Shown piece by piece: positions 1-6,985 of a stretch of DNA of 11,373 nt. A program made the translations under genes and the position numbers. The stretch lies in the NCBI GenBank assembly GCA_013290035.1, contig JABCYT010000045.1, forward strand, positions 1-11,373, written 5' to 3'. The notes beneath the pieces are model-generated. The model saw only the letters and a list, made by a program, of their open reading frames with translations, was not told the origin of the DNA and ran no database searches. The first letter of the stretch is position 1, and the number at the start of each line of letters is the position of its first letter. The stretch is from Alphaproteobacteria bacterium. GTDB lineage: Bacteria; Pseudomonadota; Alphaproteobacteria; Reyranellales; Reyranellaceae.

Positions 1-1
1 G

Positions 2-289
2 GCATTGGGCGTCGGCTGGCCGTCCTTCGAAGGGGTGATGAGTCCCAGGCTCGGCCTCGATATCACGATCCACTATGACCGCTACGACGAGCGTGCGCTC
101 AAGGACAAGATCGCGGCCTACGACGCGCGGCGCGAGGCGGTGCAGCCCTACAAGACCCAGCGTTACGTCGACAAGTTCGGCCAGGCTGTCCCCTATGGCT
201 GGTCGGAGGACAAGGCGCGGCAATATTCGGTGCCGGAGCGGGCCGATTTCGGAGCATTCGTGCGCCGCAAGGGCTTCAAACTCGACTGA
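2..289 (+). CDS. 3' end of an unidentified protein gene (5' truncated by window edge)
   Basis: The frame is open from base 2 and ends in TGA at 287-289, giving about 95 C-terminal residues. The start almost certainly lies before the window: the TTG at 5-7 has no ribosome-binding site in view and the codon before it is open. The fragment is hydrophilic and rich in Arg, Lys, Asp and Tyr. It has a charged, probably helical stretch (DERALKDKIAAYDARREAV), a Gly-Trp pair (PYGWSEDKARQY) and a basic end (RRKGFKLD). I see no transmembrane segment or catalytic motif that I recognise, so no function is assigned. Codon use matches the neighbouring genes (third positions mostly G/C), which supports real coding. 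Its last 14 bp overlap the 3' end of the convergent minus-strand gene. Confidence 0.6.
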   Translation, partial: ALGVGWPSFEGVMSPRLGLDITIHYDRYDERALKDKIAAYDARREAVQPYKTQRYVDKFGQAVPYGWSEDKARQYSVPERADFGAFVRRKGFKLD

Positions 290-497
290 TCGTGCGCTTT
301 TTCAGCTCGTCCAGAACATAGAGGCGGAGCGTACTGGAAAGGTTTCCAGGGGCTGCGCGCGCATGGTCGATCTCGCCGACCAGCGCGTTCAGCGACAGGC
401 CGCGCGCCTCGGCGATCGCCGAAAGCTCGGTCCAGAACGCGTCTTCCAGCGACACCGAGGTGCGATGGCCGTCGATGGTGACCGAGCGTTTGCGCAT
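276..497 (-). CDS. Ribbon-helix-helix domain protein (RHH_4 type)
   Basis: This 73-residue protein begins MRKRSVTIDGHRTSVSLEDA, which is the characteristic start of the small alphaproteobacterial RHH_4 family. The beta-strand (about residues 4-16) is followed by helix 1 (FWTELSAIAEARG, about 21-33), a turn, helix 2 (SLNALVGEIDHAR) and the family ending NLSSTLRLYVLDELKK. Proteins of this fold dimerise and bind DNA through the paired strands. The target of this one is unknown and it may be autoregulatory. The ATG at 497-495 was chosen because the family starts just before KRSVTI; the frame stays open to 623, but that extension is Arg/Ser-rich and unlike the family. There is no strong ribosome-binding site. 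The stop lies inside the end of the convergent upstream gene. The gene is divergent from typA with a 100-bp gap. Confidence 0.85.
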   Translation of the reverse strand: MRKRSVTIDGHRTSVSLEDAFWTELSAIAEARGLSLNALVGEIDHARAAPGNLSSTLRLYVLDELKKRTISRV

Positions 498-538
498 GCG
501 CGGACTGTGCCAGCGGCAAGACGCCCCCTCAAGCCGCC

Positions 539-567
539 TTGCCGATGTCACAAGCCATGCGTATATA
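539..567 (+). promoter_or_regulatory. Candidate sigma70-type promoter of typA
   Basis: TTGCCG (539-544) and TATATA (562-567) are separated by 17 bp. Each matches the -35 or -10 consensus at four of six positions. They would start transcription near 574, about 24 nt before the typA ATG. This is a motif match only. TATATA is self-complementary, so a role on the minus strand cannot be excluded. Confidence 0.45.
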
Positions 568-597
568 CCGCGCCCAACAACCCCTCCGGACGACAAT

Positions 598-2430
598 ATG
601 GACATCCGCAACGTCGCGATCATCGCGCACGTCGATCACGGCAAGACCACTCTGGTCGATTGCCTGCTGAAGCAGAGCGGCACATTCCGCGAGAATCAGC
701 AGGTTGCCGAGCGCGCCATGGATTCGAACGACCTCGAGCGCGAGCGCGGCATCACCATCCTCGCCAAGGCGACCTCGGTCGTCTGGAAGGGCACGCGCGT
801 CAACATCGTCGACACGCCGGGCCATGCCGATTTCGGCGGCGAGGTCGAGCGCATCCTCTCCATGGTCGACGGCGTGGTGCTGCTGGTCGACGCCGCCGAA
901 GGCCCGCTGCCGCAGACCAAATTCGTGCTCGGCAAGGCGCTGCGCCTGGGGCTGCGGCCGATCGTGCTGATCAACAAGGTCGACCGCTCCGATGCGCGGC
1001 CCCACCAGGTGCACGACGAGGTGTTCGACCTGTTCTCCGCCCTCGAGGCCAACGACCAGCAGCTCGATTTCCCCACCCTGTTCGCGTCGGCGCGCCAGGG
1101 CTGGGCTGCGCCCTCGCTGGAGGCCGAGCACAAGGACATGGAGCCGCTGTTCGACCTGATCCTGCGCCATGTGCCGGCGCCGCACATCGAGGCCGACAAA
1201 CCGTTCCGCATGCTGGTGACGACGCTCGAGTCCGATCCGTTCCTCGGCCGCATCCTGACCGGCCGCATCCATTCCGGCGCGATCAGGCCCAACACCATCC
1301 TGAAGTCGCTGAGCCGCGACGGCAGCGAGATCGAGCAGACCCGCATCACCAAGGTGCTGGCCTTCCGCGGGCTGGAGCGCGTCGCGCTCGACCACGCCGA
1401 GGCCGGCGACATCGTGGCCGTGGCCGGCTTCAAGACCGCGACCGTGGCCGACACGATCTGCGATCTCGCCGTCGAATGGGCGCTGCCCGCCCAGCCGGTC
1501 GATCCGCCGACGCTCGCCATGACCTTCTCGGTCAACGACTCGCCCCTCGCCGGCACGGAAGGCGACAAGGTCACGACCCGCATGATCCGCGCGCGCCTGA
1601 TGCGCGAGGGCGAGGGCAATGTCGCCATTCGCGTGTCCGACACCGAAAACGCCGATTCCTACGAGGTCGCCGGCCGTGGCGAGCTGCAGCTGGGCGTGCT
1701 GATCGAAACCATGCGCCGCGAGGGCTTCGAGCTCGCCGTCGGCCGCCCGCGAGTCCTCTTCCAGAACGATCCGGTCACCGGCCAGCGCCTCGAGCCGATC
1801 GAGGAAGTGGTGATCGACGTCGACGACGCCTACACCGGCGTCGTGGTCGAACAGATTTCCGTCCGCAAGGGCGAACTGCAGGACATGCGGCCGTCGGGCG
1901 CCGGCAAGACTCGCCTGGTGTTCTACGCCCCCTCGCGCGGCCTGATCGGCTACCACGGCGAGTTCCTGACCGATACGCGCGGCACCGGCGTGATGAACCG
2001 CATCTTCCACGAATACGGTCCCTATCGCGGCACGATCACCGGCCGGCGCAACGGCGCGCTGATCGCCAATGACGAGGGCACCGCGGTGGCCTACGCGCTG
2101 TGGAATCTCGAGGAACGCGGCCCGATGTTCATCGATCCCGGCGTCCTGGTCTACAAGGGCATGCTGATCGGCGAGCACAGCCGCGGCAACGACCTCGACG
2201 TCAACGTGCTGAAGGGCAAGCAGCTCACCAACATCCGCGCCGCCGGCAAGGACGAGGCGGTGCGGCTCACGCCGCCCCGGCGCATGTCGCTCGAGCAGGC
2301 GATCGCCTATATCGAGGACGACGAGCTCGTCGAAGTGACGCCGAAGTCGATCCGGCTGCGCAAGCGCTTCCTCAATCCGGAGGACCGCAAGCGCGCCAAG
2401 AAACAGGCCGCGGCGGCGGCCGCGGAATAG
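598..2430 (+). CDS. typA: Translational GTPase TypA/BipA
   Basis: The 610-residue protein has the normal TypA length. The G domain shows G1 AHVDHGKTT (10-18), the G2 element RGITI (50-54), G3 DTPGH (72-76), G4 NKVD (126-129) and G5 SAR (164-166). It continues through EF-G-like domains II, III and V ([21 protein letters not shown] lies in the third) into the C-terminal domain specific to BipA. BipA binds 70S ribosomes as a GTPase and is linked to ribosome assembly and growth under stress or cold. The start is the ATG at 598 because the family begins [15 protein letters not shown]; an in-frame extension to 460 covers the promoter region and looks non-coding. The ribosome-binding site is weak (CCGGACGA). 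The last residues are Lys/Ala-rich ([14 protein letters not shown]). A DUF6481-type gene follows after 10 bp and is probably cotranscribed. Confidence 0.97.
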   Translation: MDIRNVAIIAHVDHGKTTLVDCLLKQSGTFRENQQVAERAMDSNDLERERGITILAKATSVVWKGTRVNIVDTPGHADFGGEVERILSMVDGVVLLVDAAEGPLPQTKFVLGKALRLGLRPIVLINKVDRSDARPHQVHDEVFDLFSALEANDQQLDFPTLFASARQGWAAPSLEAEHKDMEPLFDLILRHVPAPHIEADKPFRMLVTTLESDPFLGRILTGRIHSGAIRPNTILKSLSRDGSEIEQTRITKVLAFRGLERVALDHAEAGDIVAVAGFKTATVADTICDLAVEWALPAQPVDPPTLAMTFSVNDSPLAGTEGDKVTTRMIRARLMREGEGNVAIRVSDTENADSYEVAGRGELQLGVLIETMRREGFELAVGRPRVLFQNDPVTGQRLEPIEEVVIDVDDAYTGVVVEQISVRKGELQDMRPSGAGKTRLVFYAPSRGLIGYHGEFLTDTRGTGVMNRIFHEYGPYRGTITGRRNGALIANDEGTAVAYALWNLEERGPMFIDPGVLVYKGMLIGEHSRGNDLDVNVLKGKQLTNIRAAGKDEAVRLTPPRRMSLEQAIAYIEDDELVEVTPKSIRLRKRFLNPEDRKRAKKQAAAAAAE

Positions 2431-2440
2431 GGACGAACCA

Positions 2441-2797
2441 TTGAAAAGCCGCAACGACACATTCGCCGATCGTCTGGAGACGGCCGCCAAGGCCAAGCAG
2501 GCGTTGCTGGAAAGGGCGCGGGCGAAGGATCCGGCCAAGGATCCCGAGTTCGCCATCCGCCAGGAGGCGCGTGCCGCCGCGGCCTACGCGCGCCAGGAGC
2601 GCGAGGCCGATCGGCAGATCGCCAAGCTCGCCGAGCGCGAGAAGGAGGCGGCCGAACGCGATGCCCGCAAGGCCGAGGAGCTGGCCCTCGAGGCCGAGCG
2701 TGCCGGCCGCGTCACGCGCCAGAAGACGGCAAGCCTCGCCGAGCAGAAAGCGGCGCGCGACGCCCGCTATGCCGCACGCAAGGCGCGCAAGAAGTAG
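2441..2797 (+). CDS. DUF6481-type small charged helical protein
   Basis: This 118-residue protein is rich in Ala, Arg, Lys and Glu and looks like one long charged helix or coiled coil (about residues 35-118). The start (NDTFADRLETAAKAKQALLE) and the end (EQKAARDARYAARKARKK) match the pattern I know for the DUF6481 family of alphaproteobacteria, whose function is unknown. The start is TTG at 2441, preceded by GGGACGA at 2430-2436; no ATG lies near the family N terminus. It follows typA by 10 bp with no terminator, so it is likely cotranscribed. Its strong basic-acidic alternation and basic tail would suit RNA or ribosome association, but that is a guess. The convergent VOC gene ends only 15 bp downstream with no visible terminator between them. 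Confidence 0.85.
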   Translation: MKSRNDTFADRLETAAKAKQALLERARAKDPAKDPEFAIRQEARAAAAYARQEREADRQIAKLAEREKEAAERDARKAEELALEAERAGRVTRQKTASLAEQKAARDARYAARKARKK

Positions 2798-2812
2798 ATC
2801 CTCGACGACGAC

Positions 2813-3490
2813 TTACAGATTTCCGCCCGTCAGCGAGGCGCGCTGGCTGATCTCGATGTGATTGCCGTCGGGATCGCAGACGAAGGCATACCGCACCGTG
2901 TCGCCCAGGACGCGCGGCGCCCCGCCCGAGGCGCCGCCCCGTGCCAGGATGCCGTCATATTCGGCGATGCAATCCCACACCTGCACCGTCATGTAGCGAT
3001 AGCCGGGGCCGCGCCACTCCGGGCTGCGCTCCACGGTGCCTTTCTCGGCGACCACGACCAGTGAATCGCCGCAGCGATAGCGGCCCTCGCCCGCGCGCTC
3101 GAACTGCATGGCGTGCGTCCAGAAGCGATCGTGCTGGTCGGGATCGTTGACCTTGAGCAGGATGGCGATGCCCAGAACGCCGCGCTGGCCCTTGGGGACC
3201 AGCGTGACCTTGTTGCTGTCCGGATCGGCGAGTGCCCGGGGAGCGCTGATGCATTCGCGCGCGATCTCGAGACCCACGATGCCCGAGGGCGCCGCCGCCG
3301 GCAGCGCGCCGCGCGAATGGTTCATTTTCAGGATCGAGCCGTTCATGTGGTGACGGTGCTGCTGCATGCCGCCGCCCAGCTTGCCCAGGTGGTCGTAGGG
3401 CAGGCCCACCGTCTGCTGCCAGAAGGCCAGCTGCTCGTCGCGCTTGGTCGAGAAAAGACCGACGTCGAGGTGCTGCTTGGCGAGATTCAT
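2813..3490 (-). CDS. VOC (glyoxalase/bleomycin-resistance fold) family protein, two modules
   Basis: The 225-residue protein has two vicinal-oxygen-chelate modules. The first (about 7-65) contains LDVGLFSTKRDEQLAFWQQT and a His-rich stretch, MQQHRHHMNGS (42-52). The second (about 104-216) contains LGIAILLKVNDPDQHDRFW, a loop with RYMTVQVWD, and the classic ending VCDPDGNHIEISQ (204-216), where the final Glu is the usual metal ligand. The family includes glyoxalase I, extradiol dioxygenases and antibiotic-binding proteins; nothing here fixes the substrate. It is probably a soluble cytoplasmic protein. The ATG at 3490-3488 was chosen because the VOC fold begins at once (NLAKQHLDVGLFS); the frame stays open to 3823, but that part lacks family resemblance and runs antisense to the start of the SH3 gene. 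The gene is divergent from that gene. Confidence 0.88.
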   Translation of the reverse strand: MNLAKQHLDVGLFSTKRDEQLAFWQQTVGLPYDHLGKLGGGMQQHRHHMNGSILKMNHSRGALPAAAPSGIVGLEIARECISAPRALADPDSNKVTLVPKGQRGVLGIAILLKVNDPDQHDRFWTHAMQFERAGEGRYRCGDSLVVVAEKGTVERSPEWRGPGYRYMTVQVWDCIAEYDGILARGGASGGAPRVLGDTVRYAFVCDPDGNHIEISQRASLTGGNL

Positions 3491-3575
3491 GGCCCAAGTG
3501 TATCGCGAAGCCCGCGACGGCCGGCAGAATTTCGAAAGTGGAGCGTGGAGAATCCCGGTAAAGCCTTGAATCTTC

Positions 3576-3597
3576 GCCCGGAATCGCGATTCCGGGC
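3576..3597. repeat. Perfect 22-bp palindrome in a divergent intergenic region
   Basis: The half-site GCCCGGAATCG (3576-3586) is followed directly by its exact reverse complement (3587-3597), with no spacer. A related half, GCCCGGAAA, recurs at 3605-3613. It lies 86 bp upstream of the VOC start and 129 bp upstream of the SH3 start. The perfect symmetry suits an operator for a dimeric regulator. As RNA it could form an 8-bp stem with a TCGCGA loop, but no T-run follows on either strand. Confidence 0.6.
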
Positions 3598-3681
3598 CTT
3601 GTGCGCCCGGAAACAACTCATACAAACGCTGCCACGACTTCGCTCCAGCTCGGTTGCTAGAACCGCCGCGGGTGAAGGGGT

Positions 3682-3701
3682 CGGCCGCTGGGGAGCGGCC
3701 G
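3682..3701 (+). promoter_or_regulatory. Leader hairpin just upstream of the SH3 gene's ribosome-binding site
   Basis: CGGCCGCT (3682-3689), a GGGG loop, and AGCGGCCG (3694-3701) form a perfect 8-bp GC-rich stem. It ends 10 nt before the Shine-Dalgarno GGGAAGGA (3712-3719). If transcribed in the leader it could affect translation or mRNA stability. It is a structural observation only. Confidence 0.4.
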
Positions 3702-3725
3702 CCGATACTGTGGGAAGGAAATACG

Positions 3726-4274
3726 ATGATTCGCGCCATTGTCGGCACGGTAGCCGTGCTTGCGGGATTTGCCGTTCTCGAACGCTCGGTCGACGCCAGC
3801 ACCGGCCAGGCCGGTTCGTGCACGCCGACCGAGGCCTATGCGCTGCTGCCGCGCGGCGAGGCGGTGCCCGTCCGCACCGACCCGACGCCGCAGGCCGCCG
3901 TGATCGGCACGCTGTCGGGCCGGCGCGGCGGCACGACGGATCTTGCGCGCGCAGCGGTGACCATCACCGGCAGCCAGAACGGTTGGGCGCGCATCGTGCT
4001 CGCCACGGCCCACGATTACAGCCCGGCCGGCACGGCACGGCTCTATGGCTGGGTACCGGCCGATCTGCTGGCGGTCGACGCACGGGTCGACGGCGTGATC
4101 ACCGTCTACGACCGGCCCGGCATGATGGGCCGTGCGCTCACGACCATCGAAGGCGACGACATGACGTTCCGCGTGCTGGGCTGTCGCAACGACTGGCTGC
4201 AGGTCATCAACGCCCGCCACGGCAATGTCTGGATCGACAAGTGGTGCGCGCGCGAGGAGGGCTGCCGCGGCTAG
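3726..4274 (+). CDS. Secreted or periplasmic protein with two SH3-like (SH3b) domains
   Basis: The 182-residue protein has a signal peptide: Arg at 3, a hydrophobic core IVGTVAVLAGFAVL (5-18) and a likely cut after SVDA (about 24). There is no lipobox. SH3-like repeat 1 runs from about 45 to 118 (EAVPVRTDPTPQAAVIGTL, then NGWARI and YGWVPADLL). Repeat 2 runs from about 121 to 174 (GVITVYDRPG, then NDWLQVINARHGNVWIDKWC). Bacterial SH3 repeats usually bind peptidoglycan or other cell-envelope ligands, so an envelope role is inferred. Four cysteines in the exported part (32, 153, 174, 180) could form disulphides. The ATG at 3726 follows a strong ribosome-binding site, GGGAAGGA, with a 6-nt spacer. 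The gene is monocistronic: it diverges from the VOC gene and ends before a strong terminator. Confidence 0.8.
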   Translation: MIRAIVGTVAVLAGFAVLERSVDASTGQAGSCTPTEAYALLPRGEAVPVRTDPTPQAAVIGTLSGRRGGTTDLARAAVTITGSQNGWARIVLATAHDYSPAGTARLYGWVPADLLAVDARVDGVITVYDRPGMMGRALTTIEGDDMTFRVLGCRNDWLQVINARHGNVWIDKWCAREEGCRG

Positions 4275-4290
4275 TGACGAATTTCAGGGA

Positions 4291-4331
4291 GCGGCGATCG
4301 ATCATCTTCTGGGAATTGGATCGATCGTCGC
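4291..4331. repeat. Imperfect 13-bp inverted repeat after the SH3 gene
   Basis: GCGGCGATCGATC (4291-4303) can pair with GATCGATCGTCGC (4319-4331) across a 15-nt loop. Twelve pairs are Watson-Crick and one is G-U. It lies 16 bp after the SH3 stop and 16 bp before the main terminator stem. It may add 3'-end mRNA protection. Confidence 0.5.
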
Positions 4332-4347
4332 GGGACAGCCGCCTGAA

Positions 4348-4380
4348 CCCCGGCAGGGCGACCTGCCGGGGCTCTTCTTT
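4348..4380 (+). terminator. Rho-independent terminator of the SH3 gene
   Basis: CCCCGGCAGG (4348-4357) pairs perfectly with CCTGCCGGGG (4362-4371) across the GNRA-type tetraloop GCGA, and the T-rich run CTCTTCTTT follows. On the minus strand the same stem lies just past the fumarase stop, but it is followed by TTCAGGCGG, a poor U-tract. It should therefore terminate mainly the plus-strand gene and could act partially in both directions. Confidence 0.85.
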
Positions 4381-4382
4381 GC

Positions 4383-5999
4383 CTAGAGCTTCAGCTCGCT
4401 GAAGAAATCGTTGCCCTTGTCGTCGGTGACGATGAAGGCCGGGAAATTCTCGACCTGGATGCGCCAGATCGCCTCCATGCCGAGTTCGGGATACTCCAGC
4501 ACCTCGACCTTGCGGATGCAGTTCTTGGCGAGGATGGCGGCCGGCCCGCCGATTGAACCGAGATAGAAGCCCTTGTGCTTCTTGCAGGCATCGACGACCT
4601 GCTTGCTGCGGTTGCCCTTGGCCAGCATCACCATCGAGCCGCCATGGGCCTGGAAGAGATCGACGTAGGAATCCATGCGGCCGGCCGTAGTCGGGCCGAA
4701 CGAACCCGACGGCATGCCTTCGGGCGTCTTGGCGGGGCCGGCATAGTAGACCGGGAACTGCTTGAAATAGTCGGGCAGGCCCTCGCCGCGGTCGAGCCGT
4801 TCCTTGAGCATGGCGTGCGCGGAGTCGCGCGCCACGATCAGGGTGCCGGTGAGATTGACGCGTGTCTTCACCGGGTGCTTCGTGAGCACCGACAGGGTGT
4901 GCGCCATACCCTTGTTCAGGTCGACCGAGACCACGTCGCCCGAGAGCTGCTGCGGCTCGACCTCGGGCAGATAGTGCGCCGGGTTGGTCTCGAGCTGCTC
5001 GAGGAAGATGCCGTCCTTGGTGATCTTGCCCAGGGCCTGGCGGTCGGCCGAGCAGCTGACGCCGATGCCGATCGGCACCGAGGCGCCGTGGCGGGCAATG
5101 CGGATCACGCGCACGTCGTGGCAGAAATACTTGCCGCCGAACTGCGCGCCGATGCCCATCTGGCGCGTGAGCTCCAGCACCTTCTTCTCCATCTCGCGGT
5201 CGCGGATGGCGACGCCCTTGTCATTGCCCTCGCTCGGCAGGTCGTCGAGGTAGCGCGTCGAGGCGAGCTTCACCGTCTTGAGGTTCATCTCCGCCGAGGT
5301 GCCGCCGACCACGATGGCGAGGTGATAGGGCGGGCAGGCCGCGGTGCCCAGGGTGCGGATCTGGGTGTCGAGGAATTTCAGCAGCGCGGCCTCGTTCAGC
5401 ACCGCCGGCGTCTGCTGGTGCAGGTAGCTCTTGTTGGCCGAGCCGCCGCCCTTGGCGACGAACAGGAACTTGTAGGCGTCGCCGTCGGTCGCATAGATGT
5501 CGATCTGGGCCGGCAGGTTGGTGCCAGTCTGCACTTCCTTGAACATCGAGAGCGGCGAGACCTGGCTGTAGCGGAGATTGGTCTCGGTGTAGGTCTTGTA
5601 GACGCCGCGGGCGATCGCCGCCTCGTCGCCGCCGCCGGTCCACACCGCCTGGCCCTTCTTGCCCATGACGATGGCGGTGCCGGTGTCCTGGCACATCGGC
5701 AGCACGCCGCCGGCGGAAATATTGGCGTTCTTCAGGAGCTCGAGCGCCACGTACTTGTCGTTGGCCGAGGCCTCGGCATCGTCGAGGATCGCGCTCAGCT
5801 GCGCGAGGTGCCCCGGACGCAGCAGATGGGAGATGTCCTTGAACGCCTGGGCGGTGAGCAGCGTCAGCGCCTCGGGCTCGACCGTCAGCACGTCGCGCCC
5901 GCCGAATTTGGTCGTGCCGACGAAATCGGCGCTGAGCTTGCGGTAGGGCGTGGTGTCCGCGGCCGTTGGGAACATTTCCTGGAACTGGAACTCGGGCAT
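4383..5999 (-). CDS. fumA: Fumarate hydratase, class I (4Fe-4S, FumA/FumB type)
   Basis: The 538-residue protein has the full single-chain class I architecture, with the N-terminal (FumA-type) and C-terminal (FumB-type) domains fused. It interconverts fumarate and malate in the citric acid cycle and carries an oxygen-sensitive 4Fe-4S cluster. The three expected cluster cysteines are present: C103 in PMCQDTGT, C222 in AACPPYH and C316 in VSCSADR. D105, directly after the first cluster motif, and the threonine in [11 protein letters not shown] (437) lie where the class I catalytic residues are found. KGGGSANKS (183-191) is also typical. The ATG at 5999 has a good ribosome-binding site (AGGAGA). 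It lies 63 bp downstream of sspB on the same strand and may be cotranscribed with it. No class II signature (GSSxMPxKxN) is present. Confidence 0.97.
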   Translation of the reverse strand: MPEFQFQEMFPTAADTTPYRKLSADFVGTTKFGGRDVLTVEPEALTLLTAQAFKDISHLLRPGHLAQLSAILDDAEASANDKYVALELLKNANISAGGVLPMCQDTGTAIVMGKKGQAVWTGGGDEAAIARGVYKTYTETNLRYSQVSPLSMFKEVQTGTNLPAQIDIYATDGDAYKFLFVAKGGGSANKSYLHQQTPAVLNEAALLKFLDTQIRTLGTAACPPYHLAIVVGGTSAEMNLKTVKLASTRYLDDLPSEGNDKGVAIRDREMEKKVLELTRQMGIGAQFGGKYFCHDVRVIRIARHGASVPIGIGVSCSADRQALGKITKDGIFLEQLETNPAHYLPEVEPQQLSGDVVSVDLNKGMAHTLSVLTKHPVKTRVNLTGTLIVARDSAHAMLKERLDRGEGLPDYFKQFPVYYAGPAKTPEGMPSGSFGPTTAGRMDSYVDLFQAHGGSMVMLAKGNRSKQVVDACKKHKGFYLGSIGGPAAILAKNCIRKVEVLEYPELGMEAIWRIQVENFPAFIVTDDKGNDFFSELKL

Positions 6000-6062
6000 G
6001 GGTTCTCCTGGCGCCTTCGCAGGCGGCGGGCATCCCTGCCGCAGCCGGCGCGTGGCGTCTAG

Positions 6063-6629
6063 CTACTTCTTTCGGAAGCTGTCGAGCTTGACGATCTTGG
6101 AAGCGGCGTCCTCGGGCTTGGCCTCTGCGGCGGCGGTCGCGGCGCCGGCGTCCGGCGTCGTCTCGGGGCCGGACGGCGCGGCGAGCGGCGGGCGCTTTTC
6201 GGGCGCCGGCAGCGGCGTTGGCGCCGCGGCGGTCCCCACGTCGGACGTCTGGGCCTTGTCGGCCGCCTGGGTCTTGTCCTTGCGATCGAACTGCAGGCCG
6301 AAGCGCACCGACGGATCGACGAAGGCCGAGAGCGCCGCGAACGGAACCTTTATGCGCTCCTGCTGCTTGTTGAAGCTCACCGTCACCTCGAAGGAATCCG
6401 GTCCGAGGATGAGGTCCCAGTACTGGTGCTGGAGCACGATCGTCATCTCTTCCGGATACTTCGCGCGCAGATACTCGGGCAGCTCGACGCCGGGGTCGGT
6501 GCTGCGGAAGGAGATGTAGAAATGGTGCGAGCCGGGCAGGCCTTTTTCGGCGACTTGCGTCAGCACGCGGCGGACAACGCTGCGCAGCGCATCGTCGACG
6601 AGAGCGTCGTAGTGAAATCGATCGTTCAT
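6063..6629 (-). CDS. sspB: SspB-family ClpXP specificity-enhancing adaptor (alpha type)
   Basis: The 188-residue protein has an SspB-like globular domain at about 5-113 (VRRVLTQVAEKGLPGSHHFYISF, LPEYLRAKYPEEMTIVLQHQYWDL, FNKQQERIKVPFAALSAFVDPSVRFGLQF). An Ala/Pro-rich flexible linker follows (about 118-177), then a short C-terminal tail KIVKLDSFRKK (178-188), which fits the ClpX-binding tail of SspB. SspB dimers hold the N-terminal part of the SsrA tag and tether the substrate to ClpX. The protein is cytoplasmic. The ATG at 6629 was chosen because NDRFHYDALVDDALRSVVRRV is the family start; the frame remains open to 6689 but that part is unlike the family. The ribosome-binding site is weak. 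The gene lies directly downstream of ssrA on the same strand, a strong functional link, and upstream of fumarase. Confidence 0.93.
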   Translation of the reverse strand: MNDRFHYDALVDDALRSVVRRVLTQVAEKGLPGSHHFYISFRSTDPGVELPEYLRAKYPEEMTIVLQHQYWDLILGPDSFEVTVSFNKQQERIKVPFAALSAFVDPSVRFGLQFDRKDKTQAADKAQTSDVGTAAAPTPLPAPEKRPPLAAPSGPETTPDAGAATAAAEAKPEDAASKIVKLDSFRKK

Positions 6630-6651
6630 GGCCTGTCGGAAATTCGCGGAA

Positions 6652-6680
6652 AGCATCGGCCCGCATCGCGGGAGAGTCAA
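6652..6680 (-). promoter_or_regulatory. Weak candidate promoter of sspB
   Basis: Read on the minus strand, TTGACT (6680-6675) matches the -35 consensus at five of six positions. GATGCT (6657-6652) is a poor -10 at a 17-bp spacing. Transcription would start near 6645, 16 nt before the ATG. The spacer contains the small hairpin CCCGC-GAT-GCGGG. Just upstream is a direct repeat, TTGCCAGC (6699-6692 and 6689-6682). This is tentative; readthrough from ssrA is an alternative. Confidence 0.3.
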
Positions 6681-6716
6681 CGCTGGCAATAGCTGGCAAA
6701 TCGTTCGAAGGAAAGT

Positions 6717-6887
6717 GGGGGGCTTCTGTTGCCCGGTGCCCCCCGGACCGCGCTTACGTCCGCTGTTTAGGCGGCAGCAGCGAGTGTAACGGTGTTATCG
6801 TTAGCACTTGTGAATGGCCCGTCACGGCGGAACCATACCGGGCAAAAACCGCGCCTTTACCACGCTCGTCGATCCTGGTTCGCCCCC
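6717..6887 (-). ncRNA. ssrA: tmRNA coding piece
   Basis: It begins GGGGGCGAACCAGGATCGAC, matching the conserved tmRNA 5' end (E. coli GGGGCUGAUUCUGGAUUCGAC). A possible PK1 pseudoknot precedes the tag: CCCG (6842-6839) with CGGG (6821-6818), interleaved with AUGG (6836-6833) and CCAU (6817-6814). After the tag, CCGC and GCGG form helix 5 with the stop codon in its loop. At the 3' end CGGU (6750-6747) with ACCG (6737-6734) interleaves with GGGGGGC (6744-6738) and GCCCCCC (6723-6717), a second pseudoknot that probably marks the mature 3' end. Confidence 0.9.
6767..6805 (-). CDS. SsrA tag reading frame, ANDNTVTLAAAA
   Basis: Twelve codons from the resume codon GCU (6805-6803), followed by UAA (6769-6767). 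With the alanine carried by the tmRNA itself, the full tag is A-ANDNTVTLAAAA. The ANDN start is the usual alphaproteobacterial one and is the SspB-binding side. The Ala-rich end is the ClpX-binding side. It has no start codon because the ribosome resumes on it. Confidence 0.92.
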   Translation of the reverse strand, partial: ANDNTVTLAAAA

Positions 6888-6919
6888 ATCGACTCCGCCT
6901 CCGAAGAAGCGGAGGAGAA
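6888..6919 (-). other. Intervening segment removed from the pre-tmRNA
   Basis: This 32-nt loop joins the encoded CCA end of the acceptor piece to the first G of the coding piece. It contains a perfect 6-bp hairpin, CCTCCG (6915-6910), loop CTTCTT, CGGAGG (6903-6898). Processing at both sides, by RNase P at the coding-piece 5' end and by 3' trimming at CCA, is expected from known two-piece tmRNAs. Confidence 0.8.
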
Positions 6920-6985
6920 TGGTGGAGGCGCCGGGTACTGCCCCCGGGTCCGAAACGCTTATGCCACGCGGCGTTTATCGCCATA
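6920..6985 (-). ncRNA. ssrA: tmRNA acceptor piece (3' half of the tRNA-like domain)
   Basis: It contains the P2 strand (6977-6967), the T-arm and the 3' acceptor strand. The T stem is CCGGG (6947-6943) with CCCGG (6935-6931), around a 7-nt loop GGCAGUA (6942-6936). The T-loop lacks the canonical UUCRA. The acceptor strand CGCCUCC is followed by discriminator A (6923) and encoded CCA (6922-6920). The mature 5' end is not determinable from sequence; 6985 is where the leader hairpin ends. Confidence 0.85.

Noticed and set aside
529..2556. A 675-codon open frame antisense to typA, and a 665-codon open frame at 75-2072 on the plus strand
   Set aside because: High GC makes stops rare in other frames. 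The translations are Arg/Ala/His/Asp-rich with no family motifs, while typA has all five GTPase motifs in its own frame.
2798..2812. Terminator between the convergent DUF6481-type and VOC genes
   Set aside because: The 15-bp gap has no stem-loop or T-run.
4575..6062. A 495-codon open frame antisense to fumarase, and a 492-codon open frame at 5221-6699
   Set aside because: Both are mirror frames of fumarase and sspB with skewed Arg/Ala/Asp/His composition and no recognisable domain.
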